Shown piece by piece: positions 1 to 11,395 of a stretch of DNA of 64,000 nt (its first letter is position 1; each line of letters opens with the position of its first letter). The notes beneath the pieces are model-generated. The model ran no database searches and was not told the DNA's origin. It was given only the letters and a program-made list of their open reading frames with translations. This DNA is from Sphagnum compactum (Eukaryota > Bryophyta > Sphagnopsida > Sphagnales): positions 2,955,267-3,019,266 of the forward strand of contig OZ234502.1 of NCBI GenBank assembly GCA_965153455.1. Reading direction: 5' to 3'. Made by a program: the position numbers and the translations under genes.

Positions 1-3000
1 CATGAGTTCCAAGCACTACCAAACATGCACTCAAGAGGTCTTTGATAACAGCCTCTTTTGTCACCCTTCCACGTACAATTGCCTCAACATTGAGCAACTC
101 TGCAACTTCTTCTGCCTCTTCAGTGGCTCCCTTCAGCTGATCCAGACCAAGCCCCAGTGGCTCTGGGTTGCCAGCCACAAAGGCCAGCCCCGCTGTCTCA
201 CTCCTGCAAGCAACCTCAAATGCTTGCTGCTGGATAAAGCACTGATGCAAAGCTGGACAGATGAGGTGAGGCTAATGGTTTTCTCCTGTATCAGAAATGT
301 TTCTTTGTTATGAAGTGCACAAAATGGAACACTATGCAGGATTTCATGTGGGGCAAAAATAATATTGCTGCAATACCAAATGTGATCTCTCACAGGGGCC
401 ACCAATAATTCAGTAAGAATCTGCAGACCCAAAAGAGCTGTTTTCTGATGCTTCATTATCACTGTACCTGTGTTTGTAACATTGGCCAGAAGTGTGGTGC
501 CCATTTTTAGTGGAGGTAGGCCTGAGGGCTCAAAACCCAATCTAAATTTTCAGAGTGCCACGTGGCATCATTTAAAACACTTTCAAAGGGAAACTGAAGG
601 TGACCAAGCAGTCATCAGTGTAGGTGCCGCAAGTTGGCCAGGGTGAACCAGCACCCATGTTGGTACCTTGACCTTTTTGAGTGAGGCCTCTTAGTGGCCA
701 TATTAAGCCCAAAAAATGTTAAATCTGAACTCAGACACCCTAATTTTGTCTTAGCATGGGATATTTGTAATGTTTAGAAATAATTTAAGTGGACTAGCTT
801 GGGTTCACCCAAAGGCTCTCAAGTCATTCTCCTTTCCATTCACTGGGAAAATGCTTTGAGGAATGGTTCTGTGACAATGAATCAAGCAATCAACCCCAGC
901 CCTGAGAACATATGCAAAGAGTAAATTTTCATCATCTGCATACATGTACTCAACTACTGCTGTTCCCTGCCCACATTTCCCCAATGCTGGAAAATCAACT
1001 TTTCTGCCAAACTATCATTCTTGTCAAACCATAGTAGGTCTGCTGAACTAACCCCACCACTCATGCTTCCAGGCCCTGCTTCCCTTTCCCATGTACTTCT
1101 GTACTCTTGCTGTGTATGTTGATTTGTCTCTATAATATCCATTGCAATGGCTTCAGAAGCACTAGACTGCCCTACTATATCCTCCAAATTTTGTCCACAT
1201 CCTACTTTCATGTGTTTCAAATCATTTTCCAACCCCCCTGAGATAATCTCTCCCATGAAATTTTTCTCAGAAGTTCCCAGATCACAAGTATCTGGCACTG
1301 GTATGTCTGCTCCCTCTACCATGCCCCCTGATCCTGGGTGATTCAAGTAGAGGTGGTCAAGGTCATTAAAAACCGATTCAAGCTCTGGTAGGACTTTTCT
1401 CGCTCCATTGTCCACTACCATCCTACTCCTGTGAATGGCAGAGTTGTTTGTGCCATGTCCTTTTTCAGTTAGTTCCAGCAAATGGCTTACTGGATTTCCT
1501 TCAGCCTTGTGCTGAAACAAGTGCATATGACCTCACTCAGCCCACAGTAATGCTTTTGTGCACTCTTCAGCATCAACATACAGATGTTGTAGCTTCATGA
1601 ACATGTGCTTCATCTCACTTCCAAAAACTGTGACCCAAGCAACTTCAAGATCTTGTAATTGCATCTGGACAGCTGCAAACAAGAGTGCTGCTTCTCAAGT
1701 GATTACAATGGCATCAGCAACTGCTTCCTTGGCATGGGCCTCAATGTATTTGGGCCTTGCAATCAGAATCTGGTCCCGGCCTGCCAACTTGAGTGCTTTT
1801 CCCACAATTTCTTGTGCCTGAGGTTCCTTTCAAAAGATTGTGGAGCAATACAGCCTGGCCTGCATAAGCCATTGCTTGTAGATGTTCTGTGAAGGGCTGA
1901 CATACTAAAATTTCTGTTTCCTTTTTGTACTCTTGAAGTTCCAATTGACAATTGCACTGCCAGTCTGTGTTCTCCTGCTGCGCCAACTGCAGATAGGTAT
2001 CTCCCCAATTTATGGACATTTGAGCTCTTAGTTGAATCAGGCTCACCTTGAACTCACCAAGTGATAACAAAGTCCAAAGTATCTTGCAAGTAGTGACATC
2101 CTTCAGCCTCCTGCCCTTGGAGAAATTTTCCAAAGCCGATAGAGAACATTGCCAGTGCACGTCTCTCACCTGCCTTAACTTCAGACACGATGAACTGGGA
2201 CGTAGTTATTGTATCTTTGTAGAATTCAAGCTTGGTTAGGGATCCGCCAAGAAGTAGCTGCGTCCCATACAACAGCTTGTAGGCTATCTCAATATGCTTT
2301 TCTTTTTGCTCATCCGTCATCTGCATAGCAACCTCTAGGCTTGCCGTGAAATACTCTCCAGCTTCCTCATATTTCTCTTCTTCGAGCAAAACTCGGCCAC
2401 AATTCAACCAAAACTCCATCTCCCAATTTTGACCTCCAACCGTTCTGGCGAAAGCTACTGCTTCTCTGAACATCTCTAAAGAATGTCCAAATTCTCACTG
2501 TTGAATAAAAATTTACCTACCTTATTGGATCTTGAGAACACCGTTCCTGTGTCATCGTTAGCCCTAGAGATTGTGAAACTGCTTTTGAGGTAATCAATTC
2601 CCACGTTGAGGTCGTGCACAGAGCAGCTGATTCGGTGCCTGTTGAGATGGGCTGACCCCAAGAGATAATGTGTATCAGCCTTGTCAAAGTACTCATCATC
2701 ATCCTCCTCTGCAACCATCAGCAAGGGGATGAGATCACTTGCATCCCCTTCGGAAGTCGAAAGATAAAGTTTTCCGAGAGAAAACTTGACGCGTTTAATG
2801 AGAGAGTCCACGTCCTCTAAGGTCCCTTCCTCGAACTTCTGTTTGTTCTCCTCTCCCAATGCCAAGCACTGCAACAGAGCTGCTTTCGCAGCTTCCGTTT
2901 CACTGTCATCACGGCCCGACAGCAATCGTTCTCTCATCCAAACACATTCTAACATTCCATTAAAACACTGTCGATTACTCTCATGACACAGCCACTCCAT

Positions 3001-3156
3001 TTCCAGCAAATTCATTATGCCCTCTTTCCTTCTGCTCAGACCACTCAAGAAGTCAGCTGCAAGAACAGTGAGACTGGAGGCAGTAAAAAAACTTGGATTT
3101 TGACCGGTGGCAAGTTTCGAGCTGAGAGTGCCCAGCTCAGATATTGCCCATTCCAT
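1..3156 (-). pseudogene. TPR-CHAT protein (caspase-like CHAT peptidase fold), decayed and cut by the window edge
   Basis: Well-kept 5' exons: 3156-2521 (ATG at 3156; 212 codons of helical TPR-like sequence) and 2473-2058 (TPR motifs such as EEEKYEEAGEYFTASLEVA; GTGAGT donor). They are separated by a 47-nt GT-AG gap. Further 3', TPR remnants at about 2040-1850 and 1850-1530 lead into a linker (1526-954) and then a CHAT domain. Recognisable CHAT blocks are GTAVVEYMYADDENLLFAY (about 970-900), LLVAPVRDHIW and IFAPHEILHSVPFCALHN (about 420-300), GLAFVAGNPEPLG (about 165), and TEEAEEVAELL followed by LVVLGTH at 110-2, which holds the expected catalytic His. The Cys half would lie left of base 1. 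Decay: in-frame TGA codons near 1700 and 1530, frame changes near 960-1000 and 195-220, and a repeat insert at 600-800. Family identity follows from the CHAT motif order. Pseudogene status is inferred from the stops and frameshifts. Confidence 0.72.
600..800 (+). repeat. Repeat inside the TPR-CHAT gene, also present at 41150-41340
   Basis: About 160 bp here, beginning GCCAGGGTGAACCAGCACC and running through GTGGCCATATTAAGC to GAAATAATTTA, recurs in the same orientation at 41150-41310 inside the distal part of a Helitron. In this gene it sits between two CHAT-coding blocks, so it is intronic or an insertion. Its class is unknown. Confidence 0.65.
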
Positions 3157-3560
3157 ACGATCCCTCAGTTCCCCGAAAGAGGACCTTCTTCTTGTTTGTC
3201 GCGGCAGTCTTCGAAGCTAACAGAGTCGTGATTACTGAGTTGTTAAGTCGGCAGTAAACGGATACAAATTGGGCAGGTTTCATCAACAGAAGACCTTTTG
3301 CTTAGCGGCCGGCGGGAGGCAGGCAGGCAGGCATGAAGTGTTAGGCACGAAGCCAGGGTTTCTGTCTGTCGTCTTTTGTTAAAAGCAGCAGCAGCTGGAG
3401 GAGGCAGAGGTTCCTTTTCCCAAGAAGGAAGGAGGGAAGGAAGGGAAGCTAGCAAAGCTCGGGATTCTAGGGTCAATGACGTTCTTATAAAAAAAATATA
3501 TTGAAAATAAAGGTCACAGAAGTGGACTGTGTTTTCCTTTAAGGGCCACTCTGGCCCGGG
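3157..3560 (-). other. Upstream region of the TPR-CHAT gene
   Basis: The frame of the ATG at 3156 stays open upstream only to a TAG near 3220 and has no earlier ATG, which supports that start. Upstream lies GC-richer sequence with a CAGG repeat (about 3320-3334) and a GGAAGG-rich purine run (3420-3450), as in plant 5' leaders. No certain TATA box was identified. Confidence 0.3.
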
Positions 3561-6500
3561 TAACCAGTCCACAAAAAGGTCGAATTAGCAGGGTCTTTTT
3601 GTTAAGTGTTTTTTTCTTAAAAGTTTGGTATTCGCTATGTGACACAGGTGGATTGTGGGACCCAATCAACAAGGGAATGAAATTGAGAGTAGTAACACGT
3701 GGTATTAGAAGTTCCTTACAAGGCAGGTAAAAACCAATGCAACATAAAATCCATATTTCGTGGAGTCGCGCAGCCAACCAAGAGTGTCGTGGTGTGTCAT
3801 GTGAGTGTATGAAGACATAACAAGCTTTTCATTGCAAAGTCAGGTATCATTTGAAATTTTGTTACACATAATTTTTGAAGTGAATTGGGATTCTTCTAAA
3901 GAGGGTACCCAATCCATCAAAGTCACATTTTAGGAAATTTTTGTATGGCATTACTTGTTTTAGGTTTTATAGGACTAGGAACAAGGAGTGCAATTTGTAC
4001 TATTTTTATGTTAAAGTGTCTGAACCCAGTATAATAATGATGGTGACACCCAAGCTTATAATGAAATTAAAGTTTGGCTTTGGCATAATGTCCTTAGCTA
4101 GACATCCCTAGGAGGTTACTTATTTTTTCTTTTTGATTTGTTTAGTCTCGTGTTGTCGACTTTGTGGACTTAGAATTGCCGTATTGCAATAGGCAATTTT
4201 TGGAAAATGGGGCTTATGCTTTTAGTAGGCTTCTTTCATTATGGGCTCCAAACATCCCATGTCCCTTAGTTCATTATGTTTTATTAAACCTCATAGTTCC
4301 CATTGACCATTTGTTTTATCATGCGCCATCATAAACCTATTTTCCATTTCATCTCCCATGCAAACCACAAACCACCCATTAGTTCCCCCCATTTAACAAA
4401 CCACACACCACCTATAGTTGCCCTTACCAACCCCTAGTTCTTCGTGTGAATGTGGGGCTCCAACCCTATATTTTCGTAAACCCCCTTGATCATGTAAAGA
4501 TAGGACCTTTTCCCCTTCCATTCTATCAACCCCTATAATTGCTCATGATCAAACCCCCAACCTACCCCCATCTCCTCAACACATTTGCAACTTTCACCTA
4601 AAGTTTTTGGCCTTTCCTTTACGCCCTAATTTGCTAATCAAAGGTTAATTCATCATCAATGTTCCTGTCGAACATTCAATTCATTTAATTTAAACCCTTG
4701 TGACCATCTTAACTTAATACCTTCCCTTGCTCCCACCCCATCTACATCAACATGGATTTGGGTTTTGTCATTGGATGTCTTCGGGTCCTTTCATTTAAGT
4801 TTTTGTCATTTTTTATTATACAACCGCATCCATACTACTTTATTATATCATGTGCAAGTGGCATTTCGTTTTTCATTGGATAACCTAACAGAAAACCCCT
4901 ATGATGTGACAATTTGGCATTTGTTTTTCTTGTTACCTGAATGGTGTCTCGTTTTGCCCTTTCATGGTGGGGCAACAGGGCATAAGGAAACATGGATTTG
5001 ACTTAAGCGTGACTTTCTAATAGGCAATTAAAAAAACTTGTAGGAGGAGTTTTTTTTATAGGCTTAAACTTTAGTAGCAAGCCTGAGTTCAATGCTTCTT
5101 CCCCAACATGATCATCCAACTCATAAACGCCTTCTCTATAGTTTGATTTTTGGACATGCAAAAGAATACTCTTGAATAATTCGCACTTTGGCATCATTTT
5201 CTCTTGCACCCATGTCCTCTAACACCATTTTAGCTCTCACTACATAATTACACTTTAAATCAAATGGTTACTTTTTGTTTTTCCTAGAAGACTATGAACT
5301 AGACCAAGGCCTCAAACTTTCATCTGATTCCTTCTAGTTAACATTTCAATGCATGTTGCATTTATTAGTAAATGATTTTTTTGAGATGATTTTTTTAACA
5401 CCATTGGGACTGTTTTCACTTAAAAGATTTAATAAGTGGATACCTTTAGTTGTTTCAACTTTGTTTTCATATCACACAAGGTCACATTCCATTTCGAATT
5501 ACACCTCCTTGGAGTAGCTCGCTTCTTAACCATGACCAAATGACTATCAAATTCGTCCCATTGTAATGGGGGAGACATTATATTCATTCACAAGCCACGC
5601 TTTATGTTTTCAAATTTTCGATGTTTTTGTAACACATTTTTTCTCACACTAATTTGGAGTTGATATTAAACATGATTATGAAATAGTAATCCATGGCATT
5701 AAATGCCCCGGGGACCTTCACCCCAATTATGTTATTCTCTAGCTGGACATGTCAAATGCTTTCAATTTGGTGTCAAGAAGGGTCATATTTTAAGAACTTC
5801 ATGTAATAGGTGAAGACATCATACAACTCATCTCCTTTGTTTGTGCATTCTATGCATTTGAATCTTCCTTGTTTTATAGTCATTATAATTGTGAAGACAA
5901 TGTCATAATCATCATATTTGCCATGGGAACCCATTAAGGTGATTTTTTGGGAGGGCACTATTTATTTTAACCCATTTTAAGGCTTTAAATTCTACAATCA
6001 GTAATTTCTTTTCTTGTCTATTTCCATCCATTACAGATGACATTCACATCATAGGCCCCCTTTCAATTATATCTTTTGCATATGAAGATTTTTTAATTGA
6101 ACTCCATGTAATATGTCTTTATATCCAACCTTAGAAATGTGTAACATGATCACCCTTTGGCTTACCACTTAACTTCAACACCCCATCCCAATTTTACATC
6201 CATGAGAAAATATTAGAGTTTTAAGGGTTCCATTGGGAACCTTATCATTCACATCGCCCAAGCCATAAAAAATGCCTTGTTAAAAGATATTTGACAGGTG
6301 AACCTTTTCCCTTTAATGGGTGATGTTTAAATAGCTTTTGAAATTTTAACTTATTATTTCGTGCAATGACCATTGTATCTCTTACAATACCCACCTCCTT
6401 CTTCCACCTTCATCAAATCCCCCCCTTTTTTTTAAGGGCCTTAATTATGTTTATTAAAAAAAACATTTTTGATTTAGTACATGACATCATATTTAATTAA

Positions 6501-8040
6501 TTTCTAAAACATGAATAAAAAATTATAACTAGACATAATCAACTTAAGATTTTATTTAAAACATGTCAATTTATTTCTTATATTTTAGTTTATTTGAAAT
6601 ATATGTTTAAAAATTAAAATTATAAAGGTTAGTATATTATCATAATCACACATTATACCCATGTTGCCTAATTTCAGGTTTTCACCAAGTCCATGTTTGA
6701 AACCTAAACATGACAAATCTATGTGGATGAAAAATTGACCAAAAATTGCACTTAGCAAAGTTTACATAGATCAAGACTTAGTTTAGAATAAAACCAAGCA
6801 AGTCTTAAAGGTTTTATACAAGGTCAAAGTTATAGAGTAAAGTAAGGGCTTGGATCATAGGTTTGTTAAAGGTTAAAGATTTCTAAGTTCTTTGGTTTTT
6901 TGTTTGAATTCTTGATAGGTTCTAGGTTTTAGCCTTAAGGTATAATATAAATGAGCATCTTCAAAGACAATACCAAAATGACTTTTACACAGATATGTTG
7001 CAATGTTCTTTATGCTGAATCGAGGCCCAAATAAGGTTGGTAAGGGTGAAGACCATTGTTACCTATATGTTCCTTATTGTTGTTCTTGGGAGCAAGTTGG
7101 GGAACACCATGAAAATCTTTTGGGAACTTGGTCGAAACATTTTCAAAACACAAAAATCTGGAAAAGAAAAAAAGGTTTAAAAATGAATGTTGAAATATTT
7201 ATTTTTTAGAATAAGCCAAAATTAGCCTTGATTTAAACCTAGAACCCAAGTTTCTTATAAAGGTTAAACCCATTGAACTTGAAACTAAAAGGTTTTCCAC
7301 TTTTTATTTCATTTTTAATTTAAACTCTAGATCAAGCACAATGGTTCTTGGAAAAACCAGCCAACAATGTTTTATACCAACATAAAATAGTTCATAAAGT
7401 GAAGATCCAAGGTTGAAATATTCATTATTATATAAATGGTTTTTATGATTGAAATTTTAATCACAACAAATAGTGGACGAGAATGTTTTCAATCAAATAA
7501 ACTAATCATTTATGCCAAAAACAAATTTACTTAGATGTTTATTATTAAAACTTAGATAATTATACAACATGACTAAACAGATAACAACTATTAGTTGATA
7601 TGGTTGTTTGAGATGAATAAGGTGATTGAAACTAATAATTGATGTGGCATTATTAATTTCATTTTAAAATACTAATATATTATTGAATTAAAAAAATATT
7701 ATTGTTATTTATTTCTAGATTGAACTATGGATGAATCCAATGTTGCATTAGACCTATGACTTCAATCTCAAAAAAAATTTATTGCTTGTCAGTTAGTTAG
7801 TTTGTTTATTTTCCTTTTCTGAGTTCGACAAACCATACAATGCAAATCATTGTGATGATGTCACAAACACAACTTGTTCAAAGTGAAGATTGAATTTTCA
7901 TTTCCTCATCTATAACCAAGACCTTTACCATGCAACCACCACCTCGCGTGATAATATAAATTATTATCACAAATATATAAACACATATTTTTTGAGTATT
8001 GTGTATTATAACTTTCTTATATAATTAAATAATTTGATAA
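3561..8040. other. Gene-free AT-rich DNA
   Basis: Only short chance frames occur here, with no conserved protein motif on either strand. The stretch at 4300-4600 is rich in CCACAAACCACC-like sequence. No RNA gene was recognised. Confidence 0.5.
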
Positions 8041-8350
8041 TGAATTCAGGCAGAAATTTTACTGAGGCAGAATTGGCCACCATGGGCCCAGACCTCGGCA
8101 TTAGAAGCAGAGGAGCTGTTCTGTGTGCTGAATCACCACTCATCAAAGGGGCTATTTGTTCCTAATGTACTACTAGGTACTCAGAGCTTCTGCACTATGA
8201 TCTCTGGTGATCAGCTAGGACCGCTGCTAGTTTCAGCTAGGGCCCAATTGTTGGGCTGAAAGGGCCCCCCGTGCTTTTAATCTATCATGGATATAAGGCC
8301 CTTCTCAATGTTGGGAGGGGCCTTTGGTCAGTCACTTTAAATGTCTCTCT
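8041..8350. other. GC-richer unassigned segment
   Basis: A sharp change from AT-rich flanks to mixed composition, starting near GAATTCAGGCAG and including a GGGCCC-rich stretch around 8240-8270. There is no long frame and no recognisable LTR ends. It is probably old transposon sequence. Confidence 0.25.
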
Positions 8351-8550
8351 GAGCAACACGTTTCTGCCTTTTCCAAAGCAGCTTTTCATTTTGTGGGAAT
8401 AGCATTTACGGTCTGGAACATCAGTTTCACACGTACTATGGAATGGTCAAGCCCCTGCTGATTATGTTGGGTAAGCCACCACCAGGCAAGCTCATTATGG
8501 TGAGCTTGGTGATGCACCCAACATAGTGAGCAAGGGCAAGACAATTACAT

Positions 8551-8710
8551 GACATTAAGGTCTAGGGTGGCAAGTTTTTTTTTTTTTTTGAAAAAAGTCA
8601 TGTTCAATTGAGATTTTGGTCACTACTACAAATGTATGATAATCACCAGAAGATTATGTCAGAATATGATGAAGAAAACGACATAATCTGCCACCCCAGA
8701 CTTTAATGTC
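8551..8710. mobile_element. MITE-like inverted-repeat element
   Basis: The left end GACATTAAGGTCTAGGGTGG is matched in inverted form by the right end, whose reverse complement reads GACATTAAAGTCTGGGGTGG. The ~160 bp unit has no coding capacity. A related inverted pair follows at 8786-9003, so this is a small family of inverted-repeat elements. Target duplications were not identified. Confidence 0.5.
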
Positions 8711-8785
8711 TCCATACATGCCTGCTCACAAACCAACGTATTATGGAATGGTGCAACATAATGAAGAACAGTGAGCCCATTCCAT

Positions 8786-9003
8786 GACATTAAGGTTTGG
8801 GGTGGCAAATTCGAAGATTTAACACAAAATTTATGTTCAACAGTCACATTTTGGTCACTTTTACAAGTATATGGTCATAAATTTTGCAAGATTATGAACA
8901 CATAAAAAAATATCATACCATTGCAAGATTGTGTCATATAATGTGGGCATGAAATGTAATGTGGGCATGAAAATGACATAATCTGCCAACCTTGACCTAA
9001 TGT
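8786..9003. mobile_element. Second MITE-like inverted-repeat element
   Basis: The left end GACATTAAGGTTTGGGGTGG is matched by a decayed inverted right end near 8975-9003 (ACATAATCTGCCAACCTTGA). Inside is a short direct duplication of ATGTGGGCATGAAA at 8940-8971. It is the same family as the element at 8551-8710. Confidence 0.4.
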
Positions 9004-9453
9004 ATATTTCTCTCATCTACCCACCAAGTTGTTTTGCTTTATGAAGTTGAGACTTTTCTGGGTTTTGTTATTCTAGGGAGCAACAGTAGTGCCAGTAGTC
9101 CATCTTATGAGCACAAATAACATTGACTTTCTTTGCCTGGGCAGCTCTGTGTTCTTTGCTCAAAACGCCACAAACTAGCGTTGTGGTTACTGTGGTCTTG
9201 GGTCTGGTACATACTCCATACATTTAATTGGCTTTCTCTAATCAAACGGTTCAGATTAAGATGTTTTGTAGGCTTTTGAGGGTGGAATTGAAGCAATCAA
9301 CTGAAACCTCCTTTACATGACTTTCATTAGAATCTGTAAGACAATAGAGATATCCGTAAAGTCAGGAAAAGACAATACCAGTACCCTGAGCTTGGTCATA
9401 CACATGGTGAGAATCCAAAAATCCTACAAAAAAGTACATCAGCATTCGAGGAG

Positions 9454-9477
9454 GGGTGAAACCCCTGAGTTTCACCC
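9454..9477. other. Perfect 8-bp hairpin
   Basis: GGGTGAAA and TTTCACCC are separated by 8 bases, followed by a T-rich run. There is no neighbouring gene to give it a role, and it may be coincidence or a transposon remnant. Confidence 0.3.
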
Positions 9478-9479
9478 TT

Positions 9480-11190
9480 TCTTTCTTTTATCCTGAGCGC
9501 CTCCACTACTCCTACATAGATTTTCACTGCTCCTACCTGTACAGCTAATATAATTCCTCTCGAACCTTGTGCATTAAATGCATTTCACACTGAGTTTCGG
9601 CATTTCATATTGAGATTTAATAACATTTCATACTGAGATTTAATAAAATTTCTTTACTTTACGCATACCACTAAGAAAAGGTTTAGGAGTTGAAAGGAAG
9701 CCCAAAGACAGGGCCCAATCCAGCTAATTATTTCATGCCTCATGATACAAGCAGAGTGCACTCAAAAGCTTACAAAATCTCCCCCCACAAATGACATCAA
9801 GAATCACAAATGGCTTCTATAGAAGGTTGTTGTCTAGTGTCCGTAAATGGGTCATTTCATAGGTAAAAGTTTTAGTTTCTTGGATTGAAGCCCCCAAGAT
9901 TGCCAGTTTTTATTTCCCCGAAAAGGTTTCTTGATGAATATCTGTTATGGACTGCCAGAGAGTTTGAATTTTTCCCATAGATAATTGAAGGGACCCACTT
10001 GGATATTTTTTTGAGAATCCCATGGTGATGTTGTTTGCTATAGCAAGTGGAGTAGTGGTTCTAAACTCTTGGAGATTCAATTGTGTTGAGGTTGAGAGTT
10101 GGAAAACTTGATGTCAAAACCAATCTTCATTCACATCATGACATTGACCTAGAGGGCTTGAACATGGAAATTTGAGGTTGCATTTTCATGGAAAGGTCAG
10201 TGCTTTGTGTGCTGGATTTTGGAAGGTGATGAATTTGCACACAAGATTTTCTTTCTTTTGTAATGATCACATTTCATTGGCCCATCACATTGAAAAACTC
10301 AAACTCAAACAATTTCCAAGAATACAATTGGGTGAAGGCTATGCAATATAAAGGTGGTGAAAATAATTGAGCCTCTTGGACGCAATTGTTTTTTGGGAAA
10401 AAAATTGTCAAAATATGTGACATAGTTTTTTGAAAACAAAATATTCTATTGCAAGTTCCCTTTTAACAGAAAAATTGATTACAAGTGATTTTTTTAAAGG
10501 TATACTAGCTACAATTTTGAGAGTTCCTTGAAATAATGCTGCCAATTAAATCAAAATCAGCCTAGGACCGCTTGCCACCTTAGTATGTATTCAAAATAAA
10601 AGGTATTATGAGTTGTTAGGAAGTTCAATTAATAGGTTAGTAAGTGAACTAATATTAATAAGTTTAATTAATAAGTTAATAAGTTAATTACTAATAATAA
10701 ATGATGTAATGGCAGAATGGAATCTTAGGAAGAAAAGATAATGATTTGGCTATGGGTTTAGAGGTGGTGAAGATCATGTAGACTATACATTTGGACTATA
10801 TTGATGAGGTGGATATCAAATGTTTTCTTCAAACTCACGACACTATTAGAATTTTTTATTCTTTAAATGGTTCAAGTTGATTAATTGATCTATCTTGACT
10901 AATGAACACAAACATTTTGACTAGGGGCTAAGGGCATGTGTATTTTTTAACCAGTCAACTTAGTTGAAATGGCTTATTTGATTATTTGTCAACTTGGATA
11001 TCTTGTCAAATTTGACAAAAAAATTGACCACTTTAATCAAAATGGGCAATAACATTTAGTCAAATGGAACATTTAATCAAGTTGGATAAAACCCAAATGA
11101 CATTTTTGGTCAAAATGATGAATGGGATTTTAATCAAATAAAACATTTTGTCAAGATGGCCAATGTCATTATAGTCAAATGGGGCATCCT
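9480..11190. other. Gene-free AT-rich DNA
   Basis: No conserved frame on either strand. The stretch at 10860-11180 is rich in TCAAATTGG/TTGACTAA-type words in loose repetition, but no regular period could be defined. Confidence 0.4.
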
Positions 11191-11395
11191 ACCACTCTAT
11201 CTACCATGTTCTACAACATACCTACCTATCTACTTATACCTATGTACATGCTTAAGGAGTTAAGGTAGGTAGGCTAAATTAAATAAGTTAAGTAGATTAT
11301 TTGAGTTATGTTAAGGTATGTTAGTATGCTAAGCTAGGTTACCACCTACCTACATGCATTTTTACAACCTACTTGCTTGCCTACAAAAAGATATT
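11190..11395. repeat. Degenerate CCTA/CTAC tetranucleotide tract
   Basis: Repeated CCTAC/CTTAC words on both sides of a short AGGTAGG-rich stretch, which is the same word in inverted form. It resembles the larger tract at 14330-14960. Confidence 0.5.

Noticed and set aside
1147-1341. Plus-strand frames in 1-3.2 kb
   Set aside because: Antisense of the TPR-CHAT exons, whose minus-strand reading carries the recognisable domains.
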